A program made the position numbers and the translations under genes. Shown piece by piece: positions 41,784 through 52,338 of a stretch of DNA of 64,000 nucleotides (position 1 is its first letter; every line of letters starts with the position of its first letter). Origin of the DNA: Entoloma clypeatum. Lineage: Eukaryota > Basidiomycota > Agaricomycetes > Agaricales > Entolomataceae. The notes beneath the pieces were generated by a model that was not told the DNA's origin, ran no database searches, and worked only from the letters and a program-made list of their open reading frames with translations. The stretch spans positions 5,580,001-5,644,000 of the forward strand of contig OY751485.1 of the NCBI GenBank assembly GCA_963565915.1, in the 5' to 3' direction.

Positions 41784-44700
41784 ATGTCTACCTCTCGCTC
41801 CGCCCTCGACTCCATCGCCATCTTCGACGGCATCGACTACCAAAGTTGGGCCGAAAAAATGAAGTTGTACCTTCTCCATCAAGGAGTCTGGCGCCTCGTA
41901 TCTGGCGACATTGAGCGCCCCGACATCAAGGACTTTACAGTCACGGTCTCCACCCCTGCCGCCGCCACTTCAACATCTGCGACATCTGCAACTCAACCTC
42001 CGGTGGTCACTATTACCGTCGACCAACCCGCCTTCCACAAAGAAAGGAAGACCTGGATCAGAGATGATGACATGGCTCTGGGTTCCATCCGTCTCAAAGT
42101 CTCCGAAGCAATCAGGAGGCACATCAAGGACACCGCAACCTCAAAAGAAGCCTGGACATCATTGAAGGACTCCTATTCAAACGTCTCCCCCGCCACCATA
42201 TTTGGCGACTTCAAAGCCGCTGCCTCCTTCAAGTTGTCGGGTTGCGACCCCGTACCGGAAATTGAGCGCCTTGGATCACTCTTCGCTCGCCTCAGCGACT
42301 CGAAATTCGTTGTGCCTGACCTGATGCAGGCTATGATCTTGGCGAGTGCAATTCCTGATGCCTGGTCGTCTCTCTCCACCGCCCTCTTCCAAGTCTACGA
42401 CGCCGATGACTTCACATGGCATTCCATCGCCGACAGCATCATTTCAGAGTACAGGCGCAAGTATGCGATAGGGTCTACTCAGGCGTCCAATGAGCAGGCC
42501 CGGAAGATCTCTGGGACTAAGCGAAAGGGGCAAGACCCCAAATGGGAAAAGCAAACAGCGCCAAGTACCTCGCGGAACAATGCTGACGAGCAGCCTAACT
42601 CGACCGACCCGAGTACCGCTTCTGAAAAGAAGGAGGGAAAGGGACGCTGGCGCAACCAGAAGAAACGTGCCAACAACGCCGACAACGACTCCGACCATGC
42701 CGAGGAGATGGTCGAGTTCATCGCACCAGCTATTGAGCACACCCCTCGTCATCCTGCTCCTTTTCCCCTTCCTCCTCGTCAACGTGCTCCTTGCCCTCTC
42801 CCTCCTCATTATGCACCTGCCTTCACCACTATAACGGGCCGTGGGAAAACTACGAGCACCGCACAGCCTGAGTTGGAGAAAATGCAGTCACTTCTGCAAC
42901 GCATGAACCCGCCTCCTTCTCAGTACACCAGGCTTCCCTCTGGAAAGCCGTCTGTGTGGAAAAAGAACGAGAGGGTGCGAAGACTCGCCCAAGAAATCGG
43001 TGCTCAACCCTCCGGGTCAAATCTTCGTATCTTAGATACCATCATTCCTGACATCGACGAAAGGCCAGCTAAACAGCATCGCGTAGCCCCGTCGATAGAA
43101 GAATCGCTGAAAATGATGGACATCGACCAGGAACAGATGGGGCCGGATGTGTTTGAAGATGAGATTGAACTTGACGGTTCGTCAGAACATTTTCTCAAAC
43201 CTTACCAATTGCGGAATGCTAATAATACCTCTCAACAGACGTATAATATATTAGCCAGTACCAGTACAGAGTGCGTAGATCACATTAGCAGTGATCTACA
43301 TAAAAAATATATTAAACATTTTGCCTCTTGCACACATTGTAAGGAGAAAGAACGCGCACAATGGATATTAGATTCCGGTGCTTCTCTACACTTCACCTAT
43401 GAGTTTAAGGACTTCGCATATTATAGACCTCTTACGGTTAAGCGATTTGTCCAAACTGCAGCTAAAGGGAAGAAACTGGAAATTCTCGGAGTTGGGGCCA
43501 TTCCAGTATGGCACACCCTAAATGGGGAAGTTAAAACCCATCTTCTCAGACCGGTGTTCTACATCCCGGACATGGACACACGCCTATTGTCCCTAGGCGT
43601 CTTCCTTAACCATGGTTACAAAGTAGACGGGACTTGTGGAGAAATCAACATCTCCAAAGGGCTTAGCAAAATCCAGTTTATGCCCCACATCCTTGGTCAA
43701 ACCATTTACTGGTTAGACACTGAAATACGCTATGACCAGATCCATGCGATCTCAAGCGAAATCACTGTCGAAACATGGCACAAGCGCCTTGGTCACCCAA
43801 ATGATCAAGCACTCCATGTCATAACCATGCAATTCATACATCCAACACATCCGACGACTCCGACATTTTATCCGGTCCGACATCCGATGATTTTCATAAT
43901 AGTACTTATTGACATCTCTACTAGTTAACATTCTAATTATGCTGACAAGTAGACATCTTGATGTTGATTTTGCATTTGCTCCTCTCCATACTCCGATTGC
44001 TCCGATGAGTAACTCCGACATCCACACCTTACCTATAGTAGTTACTGACCCACTTCTGGTTTACTATAAGTAGTATGAATTCTGTCGTAGTTCCTCAGTT
44101 CGAATATTATACGTCACTATCCCTTGCCATACGTTCCACCAATCTATTCCTTTGCCTTTTGTCCTCATCCTCCTTCTCACGTCTCCACCTCCGCACCTCC
44201 GCTCCGCACATCCGCTCCTCTCACCCTCCGACATCTGCCAATCCAAAATCTAGGACCACATCAAAGAATGGGGCGCAACACATAAGTTGAAGCCAGGTCC
44301 TTTCTGCAAGACGTCGGACTTGTCGCATCCATTCATCCGCTACTCCGCTCCGACTGCTCCGATGCATCCAACATTTTCCAACATTGAGAAACACGCTATG
44401 TGACACTCCGAAAGATTCCCACCAGTACCAAAGGGGTACCTGAGACACTAGTACGTGAGAAATCACAGGAAAGTTGCACAGGTTGCCTCAAAGGGAAAAT
44501 GCCAAATCAGTCATATCCCAATTCAATAACAAGGGCAACAAAAACCTTTGATCTGATCCATTCTGATCTCAAACAGATATCCACAGCATCATACCACAAA
44601 TATAAATATTTCCTTACGTTTTTGGACGACTTTTCATCCCACGTCTGGGTTGCCTTGCTTAGGAAGAAGTCAGATGCCGTCACGGCACTACGACAATTCC

Positions 44701-47177
44701 TTGCGATGATCCAGAATCAATTTGCTGCCACCCCTAAGAAATGGCGAGTTGATGGAGGTGGAGAGTTTAACGAATACAAGGATGTACTTGCCGATCATGG
44801 AATTCTGGTCGACGTCACGCTCCCATATCAGCACCAGCAGAACGGTAGAGCAGAATGGATAAATCGAACCCTGTGGGAGAAATCTCAGGCCTTGCGCTTC
44901 GACGCATGCTTACCCCCTATGTGGTGGGAATTCTGTTTGGAACATGCAGCTTTTCTCTACAACAGAACCCCCATGCAGCGTCTCGAATGGAATACCCCTT
45001 ACTTCAGGGTGACCAATGAGATCCCCGATATGTCAAGCATCAGAGTCTTCGGATGTCAGGCATATGTGTATATCCCAAAAGAAAAACGTAGAAATTCCCT
45101 GGAGTCTAGATCTCGATTGATGATTTATCTCGGATCAAAGCCAGGGGTCAAAGGATACCGTTTCATGGATCCTGAGACTAATACAATTTTCATGGGCGGG
45201 AAAGCTATCTTTGATGAAAGCAAGTACCCTAGATGCCACATCGACCCCTTGCCAGAAAACCATCCAGAAATGGAAAACCCAGAACCGGCTGATGAGTTTG
45301 AGGACCTCATCCCCGGAAACGATGACAATGACAGTCATTACGAAAAACCTCACGACCCTGTTCCCACTGGACAGGATCACCCTGAATCAGACGATGACTT
45401 GCTGTCTAGTGAGCCCGACGATGAACCATGAGTACCCACTCCGGAACCCGAACAAGTACCAGATCGACCGATCAGGGAACGACGAGTTCGGAGAATGCCA
45501 GATAGCATCTATGGGGAAGACACCCCTGCTTCTGATCTTGAAAAAATGGATCGAAGATGTAGATTAGGCAGTCAAACGGCATGGATGAACGATCTCCTAA
45601 TGGAGGCAATCTCTATCCAAGTAGGCATCATCAAAATGTCACACAAAGACATATACTCTCTTCCAAACAAAGAAGATTGGTATGCGGCAGAACGAAAAGA
45701 GCTAGACATGCTCAAAAGCCGCGGGGTGATCACGGAGTTAGTACCCCTACCTACAGGGAGGAAAGCTCTAAGGAACAAATGGGTTTACAACGAAAAATCC
45801 GACGGGTGTTTGAAAGTGCGCCTTGTTGCAAAAGGTTTCTCACAGGTAGAAGGGATCGACTTCGATCAGATCTTCTCACCAGTAGTGAGGTACGAGACCG
45901 TCTGGTTGATTCTGGCATTGAAAGCCCTTGAAGGGTGGTTCATGACATTCTTGGATGTTTCATCAGCCTTCCTCTATGGAACACTCCGTGAGGTAATTTA
46001 CATGCGACAGCCTGAGGGCTACATAGTAAAAGGGAAAGAACACTTCGTGTACCGACTATACAAAGCCCTATACGGACTTAAGCAGGCCGCATTAGCCTGG
46101 TGGAGGGAACTTGATTCCTCCATGAAAAAGCTCGGTTTTGTCCGGCTTCACTCCGATGCGGGAGTTTTCATTCACACAAGTACCAAAGGGGAAACTGTAA
46201 TCTCCGTCATTTATGTCAATGACTCTGCTTTTCTCAGCACAAACCGAGAGTACACGCTAGAGAAGAAGAAGGCCTTCATGACAACATGGGAATGTAGGGA
46301 CCTAGGCCACCTAGTCCCTGATGGGGAACCAAAAGAATTTCTCTCTATCCAAATAAGGCAACATGGGAAAAGGATCTTTATTGATCAAGTACCCTACCTT
46401 GAGAAAATTCTCGCACCCATGGGGATGAGTGAATCTAATGCCACCCATACCCCACTCCCGACGGGCTACAAACCCATGAAGTCTGAAGAAGAACCCAATG
46501 CGGAACTCAGATCCAAGTACCAATCTGTCATCGGATCATTATTGTACTTAATGATCAGGACAAGACCCGACATTTGTTTCACCGTGATCAAAATGTCCCA
46601 ATTCTCCGCAAACCCTACCAAACGCCATTTAGAAGTGGCTAGGGATATTTGCAGGTATTTGAGGGCAACGATAAATTATGCGATCATGTATGATGGTGAT
46701 TCTGGGAAAGGGATCTACGCATTCACAGACTCCGATTGGGCGTCAGACGAAAACACCAGAAAGTCCACCACTGGTTACTTCGTATCGCGGGCATCTGGAG
46801 CAGTAACATGGGTTTCATCAGCGCAAAAAACCATTGCCCTCTCTTCCACGGAAGCAGAATACATGGCGCTATCAGATTGCAGTCGCGCAGTGACATGGCT
46901 TAGAAGCATGCTTGCCGAACTTGGAATGCAGATCAGATCGGTTCTGATCTATGGAGATAACAATGGCTCCGTCTTTATCGCATCCAATCCTGTAACTGAG
47001 AAGTGATCCAAGCACATTGACGTGCGATTCCACTTCGTCAGAGAAAAAGTATCCAAAGGCATCATTACAGTCGAATTCATCGAAGGAGTGAATAACCCTG
47101 CAGACCTTTTAACTAAGAATCTGGGGAAAGTCCTCTTTAGCAAGTTTATCCCGTACTTCGGATTACTAAAAAACTAG
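41784..47177 (+). pseudogene. Copia gag-pol polyprotein with insertion and stops
   Basis: Frame-consistent from ATG 41784 to TAG 47175-47177. Gag (FDGIDYQSWAEKMKLYLLHQ, then a retrotrans-gag region), a basic linker, aspartic protease (WILDSGASLHF), GAG-pre-integrase (WHKRLGHPNDQAL), then a solo LTR at 43817-44405. The frame resumes at LRKIPTSTKG, followed by integrase (FLDDFSSHVW, VDGGGEF, QNGRAEWINRTL), RT (KARLVAKGFSQ-like, YVND instead of YVDD) and RNase H (FTDSDWASDENTRKS, STEAEYMAL). TGA at 45429-45431 and at 47004-47006 both replace a probable CGA. No CCHC knuckle seen in Gag. The solo LTR plus duplication is 594 bp, so it keeps the frame. Confidence 0.9.
43817..44405 (+). repeat. Solo LTR (589 bp) inside Copia pol
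   Basis: TGTCATAACC...TATGTGACA with 5-bp flanks CTCCA (43812-43816) and CTCCG (44406-44410). Removing the insert and one flank restores the expected A-L-R-K-I-P reading of the GAG-pre-integrase domain. The mismatch in the left flank is a CpG-to-CpA change. No internal region, so it is a solo LTR of an unidentified element. Confidence 0.7.
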
Positions 47178-47244
47178 ACGAAAGAGTACCTACATGGGAA
47201 AAAGTAAAAAATGTATTTAGAAGTATGTACTAAATATGGGGTGG

Positions 47245-47552
47245 TGTTGAAACTTTTCCATCACGTAGATTAGATTAGATTAGATTATATCATGTGACCT
47301 TAGACATCTTCGATTACATACTTATTTGGTTGGTACAAACCGTAGTACGGTATATAAGACCAGGAAACTGTCAATATCAACAAGTTGTCTCTTGACTCTT
47401 AACCAGCTCCATCACTCTTACCAGCCTCAACCGCTCTCACCAGCCTCACCCTTCCCAACCAAGTAAGTGACTAGAACGGTAGAGTAGATTACTTCCACTG
47501 TAGCTGTGTTGCTCAGTACATCTGTGGCTAGCGCCCAGATGGAACTTCAACA
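47245..47552 (+). repeat. 3' LTR of the Copia element
   Basis: 308 bp, preceded by a purine-rich tract (ATGGGGTGG), matching 41108-41415. Confidence 0.95.
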
Positions 47553-47672
47553 CATGGGTGTCCCAGCCAGAAATATTTTGACAGTGCATGCATCTCTTTC
47601 GCAACGTAGACTGGCATTGCAGTCGATGGAGGTGAACTTGGCTGCATACTCAGACACTGGAGTGAGTGACAT
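47553..47672 (-). pseudogene. Alpha-kinase gene, first exon start
   Basis: ATG at 47670-47672, then MSLTPVSEYAAKFTS and LRCERDACTVKIFLAG. The frame runs to the Copia junction and, across the CATGG duplication, continues in phase into MHYMHSVESNK at 41107. The Cys residues here and in LCSACYNHY would form the N-terminal Cys-rich region. Confidence 0.7.
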
Positions 47673-47839
47673 AGGATAGAAGGCTAGAAGCAACCACAGG
47701 TTGACGTGACACTAATACTTTGCCAGCGATATTTGTTCAGAGTGGATTTGTGATTAATGACTCAGTAATTTCAATCAGGAATGATCTATTGATGTCGAAG
47801 TACATTCAGAAAGTCTAAACAACTAGGGTGGATCACTTG

Positions 47840-50132
47840 TTAAGAGTCTTCTTCATCAGTAAAATTAGCATACTCCTCAATATCATCAGCTCCAATGTCA
47901 CCAACAGCACCATCTCCATTTCTCAGTGGTCAGAGACCTGGGATCAACTCCACATCATCATCAGCAGCAATATTAGCCAAATGGAAGTCTTCGATGATCT
48001 GTGGATCCTCAGGATTATCACTGAAGTGACCAAGAAGAGCCAAATAAATCTCCCAAAATGTCCCACCTGAAACAGCAGGTGAGCCCATTGTGGTGTAATG
48101 TGCCAAGGCTTGAACATGAAATGTCGTAGGAGTGAGCCGGAAAACTGGGTCATCAGGTGGTGCCCATTCTCTTTCGTACTCATCAAAGAGCTCTGGAGTA
48201 ACTATGATCTAAGTAGAATATGTTAGTGTGCGTAATTGTTGAGATAGAGATAGTGAACCTTAAAATTGCTTGAATCGTACTTCTCTGGCTTTGCATGAAT
48301 GACATCAGGTATACCCTGCGGGAGAACTATATGTTTGCTTGAACACCGTGGGGTGGAATTATACCGTTGAACCCATTTGTCAATCTCTGCCTGGAGCCAT
48401 GGTATGGCCAACCACCAAAAAACAAGACTAGACATGTTGTTATGATCGTATTTTCACCTTTCACTTTATCTTATCTTATCTCGATCTTATCTTATCTACA
48501 TCATATCATACATGAGGACATCTTATCATTATCGCGCAGCATGACGCTGCCACAACGCAGCCTCATGGAATTTACATATATAAGTAGGGTACTTTCACTT
48601 GTATTCGATAGCTTGTTCTCTTGAGATTCCCGCTGGGTCTCTTGGCAATACAGTTCTCTTATCATCTTTCCACTTCGTTCCTAAGTTTGGGCTCGCGACG
48701 TCGTTTGACTTAGCATCGCCTCAACACATGTCACACATGAGCCACGAAATTGATCAGGGAAAAGTATATTACTTCTCAAGTGGATCAGTAGGATCATAGA
48801 AGCCCTGGTTCACGCCGTAATCGAGGATGTCTTCAAACCCAGGCGTGAACTGACAGCGAAAAAGAGACCATCCAATTTCGGCCTTGATGTTCTTCTTATC
48901 AATACAGAAACGATGCTGTCATGTATCACGAAGTGATGGATCCAACTGCTGGCAGATCGTGGTATGTAGGTTTGCGATACCATTATTCTCCCGACCTCGA
49001 TCACTCATCGTGATGAGAGGTATACCTGGGGACGTAGGGAAAAAGACATCTATGAGAAAGGCTATGAACAATGCCAAAAATATAACATACCGCCAACTTC
49101 TCGACCAGCATCAAGGTAATACTTGTTTAAGAGTTGCGTATTTCTATTACACCACCAAACTCGTAACCAAGCAAACAGCCCAGAGAAAGGGTCAGTCCCA
49201 AGATGTGGCCATAGGCCGAATCGCCCCCATTTATCATGTTGATCGATTGACCAAATCTCCATTACACCAGCCAACCAGAAGCGTTGCCGTTTGAAAGCAT
49301 TCTTCTTGCGCGCTTCGACGGCATTCAGTTCAATAGCCCAAAAAAAGCTCAGCATCAATGGTCTATATTTAAAATCATGAATAAACAGCAGAAATCAAGT
49401 AGAATAAACATACTCAGAGACTTTGATCTTGTAGTCCTGGCACAGCATTGCAACCATTGAACGTGCACCCATTTTTGGAAAACGGGGCCTTATAACATCA
49501 TATATTGGTTGTATGGTGTCAAATGTCGCCGCCTCTTGTATTGTCCCCCTTAAATCGAGATCTTGCCGAATGCGATAGACAGACTTTGCACTGGGTCTCA
49601 TATCAGCATACTTCATATTCTTGTCATTAATCCCTCACCTCATTCCATATTTCTCATGATCGAAATGATCCAGGACATGTTCTGCAACTTTCGGGTCCGG
49701 GAAGCCGAGATGGAAATAGTATTTCACCCAGTGGTGACATTGGTCTACTGGTTGTGCTACAAACAGGTTTGCTGTCCATGAGTACTACCTTCAATCCTGG
49801 CTGAAAGTCACTTACGGAGAGGCTTGTGCTGATTCTTTCTTGGCTTTGGCCACACAGACGTGGACCGTGCCATACCTGTTCTTGATCATGTTGCAAAATG
49901 AACCATAACATGCAATTTTCTTGACCTCACCTGACGTAAAAAGTAGTGGCTGACTCGAAATTCGGGCAATGATAGATGGACAGTAAAATGACTGAGTTGA
50001 GCTGGTATGGGTGTGAGCTAGGCTTACGAGCGCGGGGCTTCCACCAGTTGACAGGGGTTGCGACGAATTTGGGTTCCAGTCGCGATCCAGCCTCGTGCCA
50101 TTGTTTGGATTGCAGGGTCCATCAATCATCAA
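47840..50132 (-). CDS. Spliced gene for an integrase-core (DDE) protein, possibly damaged
   Basis: Minus-strand segments: HHWVKYYFHLGFPDPKVAEH with HYD/HFDHEKYG (about 49680-49770), KSVYRIRQDLDLRGT and RPRFPKMGARSMVAMLCQDY (49395-49616), AVEARKKNAFKRQRFWLAGV then IWSIDQHDKWGRFGLW (49060-49358, first catalytic Asp), DYGVNQGFYDPTD (about 48790-48830), WWLAIPWLQAEIDKW and LPQGIPDVIHAKPEKY (48223-48435), VTPELFDEYEREWAPPDDPV, GSPAVSGGTFWEIYLALLG, ending FTDEEDS at 47840-47842. This is a family of free-standing integrase-like proteins common in basidiomycetes, with no gag, RT or LTR of its own. An in-frame TGA near 47936 may be premature. Start (50132) is a guess. Confidence 0.55.
48438..48726 (+). 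repeat. Solo LTR, small family (289 bp), in an intron of the integrase-core gene
   Basis: TGTTATGATC...GCCTCAACA with perfect duplications CATGT (48433-48437, 48727-48731). It is homologous to the reverse complement of 36035-36322. It sits between a likely donor (GTAATA, near 48773) and acceptor (CTAG, near 48430) of the host gene. Confidence 0.9.
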
Positions 50133-50204
50133 TCTGTGATATCCGATCTCGGCTTATGAGTCCGGCCATCAGTAAAACTAAGCTGTCCAGGTTTTGTTGC
50201 CATA
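49854..50204 (-). repeat. Dispersed repeat, inverted copy of 29072-29422
   Basis: Covers the 5' end of the integrase-core gene. Near-identity begins at ATGGCAACAAAACCTGGAC and ends at CACGGTCCACGTCTG, beyond which the two loci are unrelated. Confidence 0.75.
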
Positions 50205-50206
50205 AA

Positions 50207-52338
50207 ACACACTGTCAGGAGTGTGTACCAACTCAAGCGGGAAAGAATTTGTATTCCTACTATTACCTCTATGAAGATGGCAAAGAGATGTTACTACTAA
50301 GACCCATACAGCCCGCCGAGGAAAGAAATACGAATTTGTTGGCAAGTCCTCTTCGGAAAATTCACTTAGTTTGTGAGTTTCCATGAAGATCAATTCATCT
50401 GCATATGTCCACGACTCAAAAAAGGCCACCAAGAGCGACAAAAATTATGTGTTTCTGCACGTCAGTGCCGCTGTCCTCATCATTTGGACTGTTTCTACTG
50501 TACTCCGACACTTTGGAGTTTCCAACCCTTGCCCGGACACTGGATCATAGTCGTAATCGATTCGGGGGGATCGCTCCTGTCATCCCAACGACTCATTTCG
50601 CTCACCATCCTGAACCAACTTGCACTTCGTGCCTTACACGTTCGGGAAGCCTGGTAACATTCAATGTCGACCAGTCTACTTCAATCCTTTAGCGAGATAA
50701 CCCTTCCCAATCTGAGGAAGCTATCACGGGTGATAGTCCTCGGAAGCTCCTTCTTTGTACACCATCTCATGAATTTCTCTCGCATCCTCCCCCGATGGTT
50801 CGGTATGGCCGCGCAACTTTAATGGAAACTGACGGAAGGGCTATTTGTTGGCGTCGTGAATCCTGGCTCCAACCTCTCCGGCGGTACCGGCTCGCTGCTA
50901 CAGATTTGAGGAATCCTCTATGTCGTCCACTGGCACAGAGGCAGAGCAGCAAAGTTTGAGTTTGGAAGCAAAGAGCTGCTCGAATATCGAGATCGTGACT
51001 AGCGAAACGCTCGAAACACAGCTGAGCAGATATTGTTCGACAACAGGTCCAAGTACTGACTCTCGCCGTAACATACTCGTCTTGGGCGACCGAGGCTACA
51101 TTTTTAAATTGTACAAACGGATTCGTGGAGATCTGAATGGGTTGAGGAAGCCAAAGAGACTAAGCCCGAGGGTAGCAAGCGAATGAACCAGCTCCGGCGA
51201 GAGACACTCAAAAGAGTCAGCAATGTGATTCGTTGTTCGTGCTTCACAATGACAATTGATGTCCCAAACAAAGTCTTCGAAATGGAGCATTGTATACGGC
51301 AACCCGAGACAATTTTTACGACCAACAGCGATTGCTTGCCTCAGCTCAGGAGTCAGCTGCTTCTGCTCAGAAATTATCCGTTTGTCTCGTCGCCAGTGTG
51401 ATGTCCGTGTGAGGGCCGTAAGTAGTACTTTATTAGAGGAAGATAGCTTGTCCTGTTCCGAGTCGATTCCCGCCGTCACGGTGCCATATCACACCAGCCC
51501 CCGTTTCTCGTAGTCCGTTTGAGGACCGTGCATGGATTGTGAGCGTGTTGGTCGCGTCTAATAATCCTCACTCGGAGAAATCGTTACATACTTACGGCCG
51601 CGCCACAATTGCAAATAAACAGTGACACATACGCACGGACCACACCCAAATCCTATATAAACCACCCGCCCCACATCCTTGTTTCCTTAGAACATACTCA
51701 TCAGGATCTATTTTATAGAAACTGACCGAGTCTCGCATTTTTACAAATGCCGCATCCTTCATATCCACTCGATGACTTCCGCGCTGGCTCGTTATACCGA
51801 GAACTTATGGCTCCCTTGCGGAGTCTCGAGGACGTTTGGTTCGTGTCCTTGGACGTGCTTTTATGAGCCGTTTGGGGGACGAACCAGCGAGCTCAGCGTC
51901 GTCTGATGGATTTCTATTCTGGAGGTTGTGTTTACATTCTTTGTATTGCCAGTTTATGTACTTTGAATTAGGAAATTCATGTTATGAATGTTAGAACACT
52001 TTGAATGTTAAGATGAGTTTTCCAAGAGACTTGTGGAATTTCTATATAGCGGTTAGATCTGCGATTTCTCTTTCAAGTTCATGTAGGTTCATAATATCAT
52101 ATGTTCTTAAGTTTGGACACGAGATTTGAGGGTGTGTTTCTATGTAAACTAGAGATCTCATGGTTTTTTTTCAAGTGTCATCAATTGCAACCGCCAAGAG
52201 AAAAACAATCGGACACGGTGACTAAAACTTCCTATTCGAGGACCGAAATTGCCGGGGCCTTCCCCATATGGCGGCGGGCATTGCTCTGACCACACTGACG
52301 GGGTCCGCCCCTCATTGACGGCTTTGCCAAAGACCCCC
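50207..52338. other. Region without a convincing gene
   Basis: Short ORFs at 50920-51186 (+) and 51096-51479 (-) lack recognisable domains. A TATATAAA box at about 51652-51660 precedes a 39-codon ORF (ATG near 51747, MPHPSYPLDDFRAGS) that stops early and may be a relic. The right end holds the promoter and 5' UTR of the NIPA gene. Confidence 0.35.

Larger units (their letters stand above)
41108..47552 (+). mobile_element. Ty1/Copia element (6445 bp) inserted in the alpha-kinase first exon
   Basis: Two 308-bp LTRs (41108-41415, 47245-47552), TG..CA ends TGTTGAAAC...ACTTCAACA, and a perfect target duplication CATGG (41103-41107, 47553-47557). One long gag-pol frame carries a solo LTR inside. 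The LTRs differ at only a few positions, so the insertion is fairly young. Confidence 0.97.

Noticed and set aside
44075..44290. Possible small gene inside the 43.8-44.4 kb insertion
   Set aside because: The whole interval is explained as a solo LTR; the ORF has no domain and no conserved start.
50920..51479. Overlapping ORFs on both strands between the integrase-core gene and NIPA
   Set aside because: Neither translation resembles a known family; the mutual antisense overlap suggests chance open frames. RNA data would be needed.
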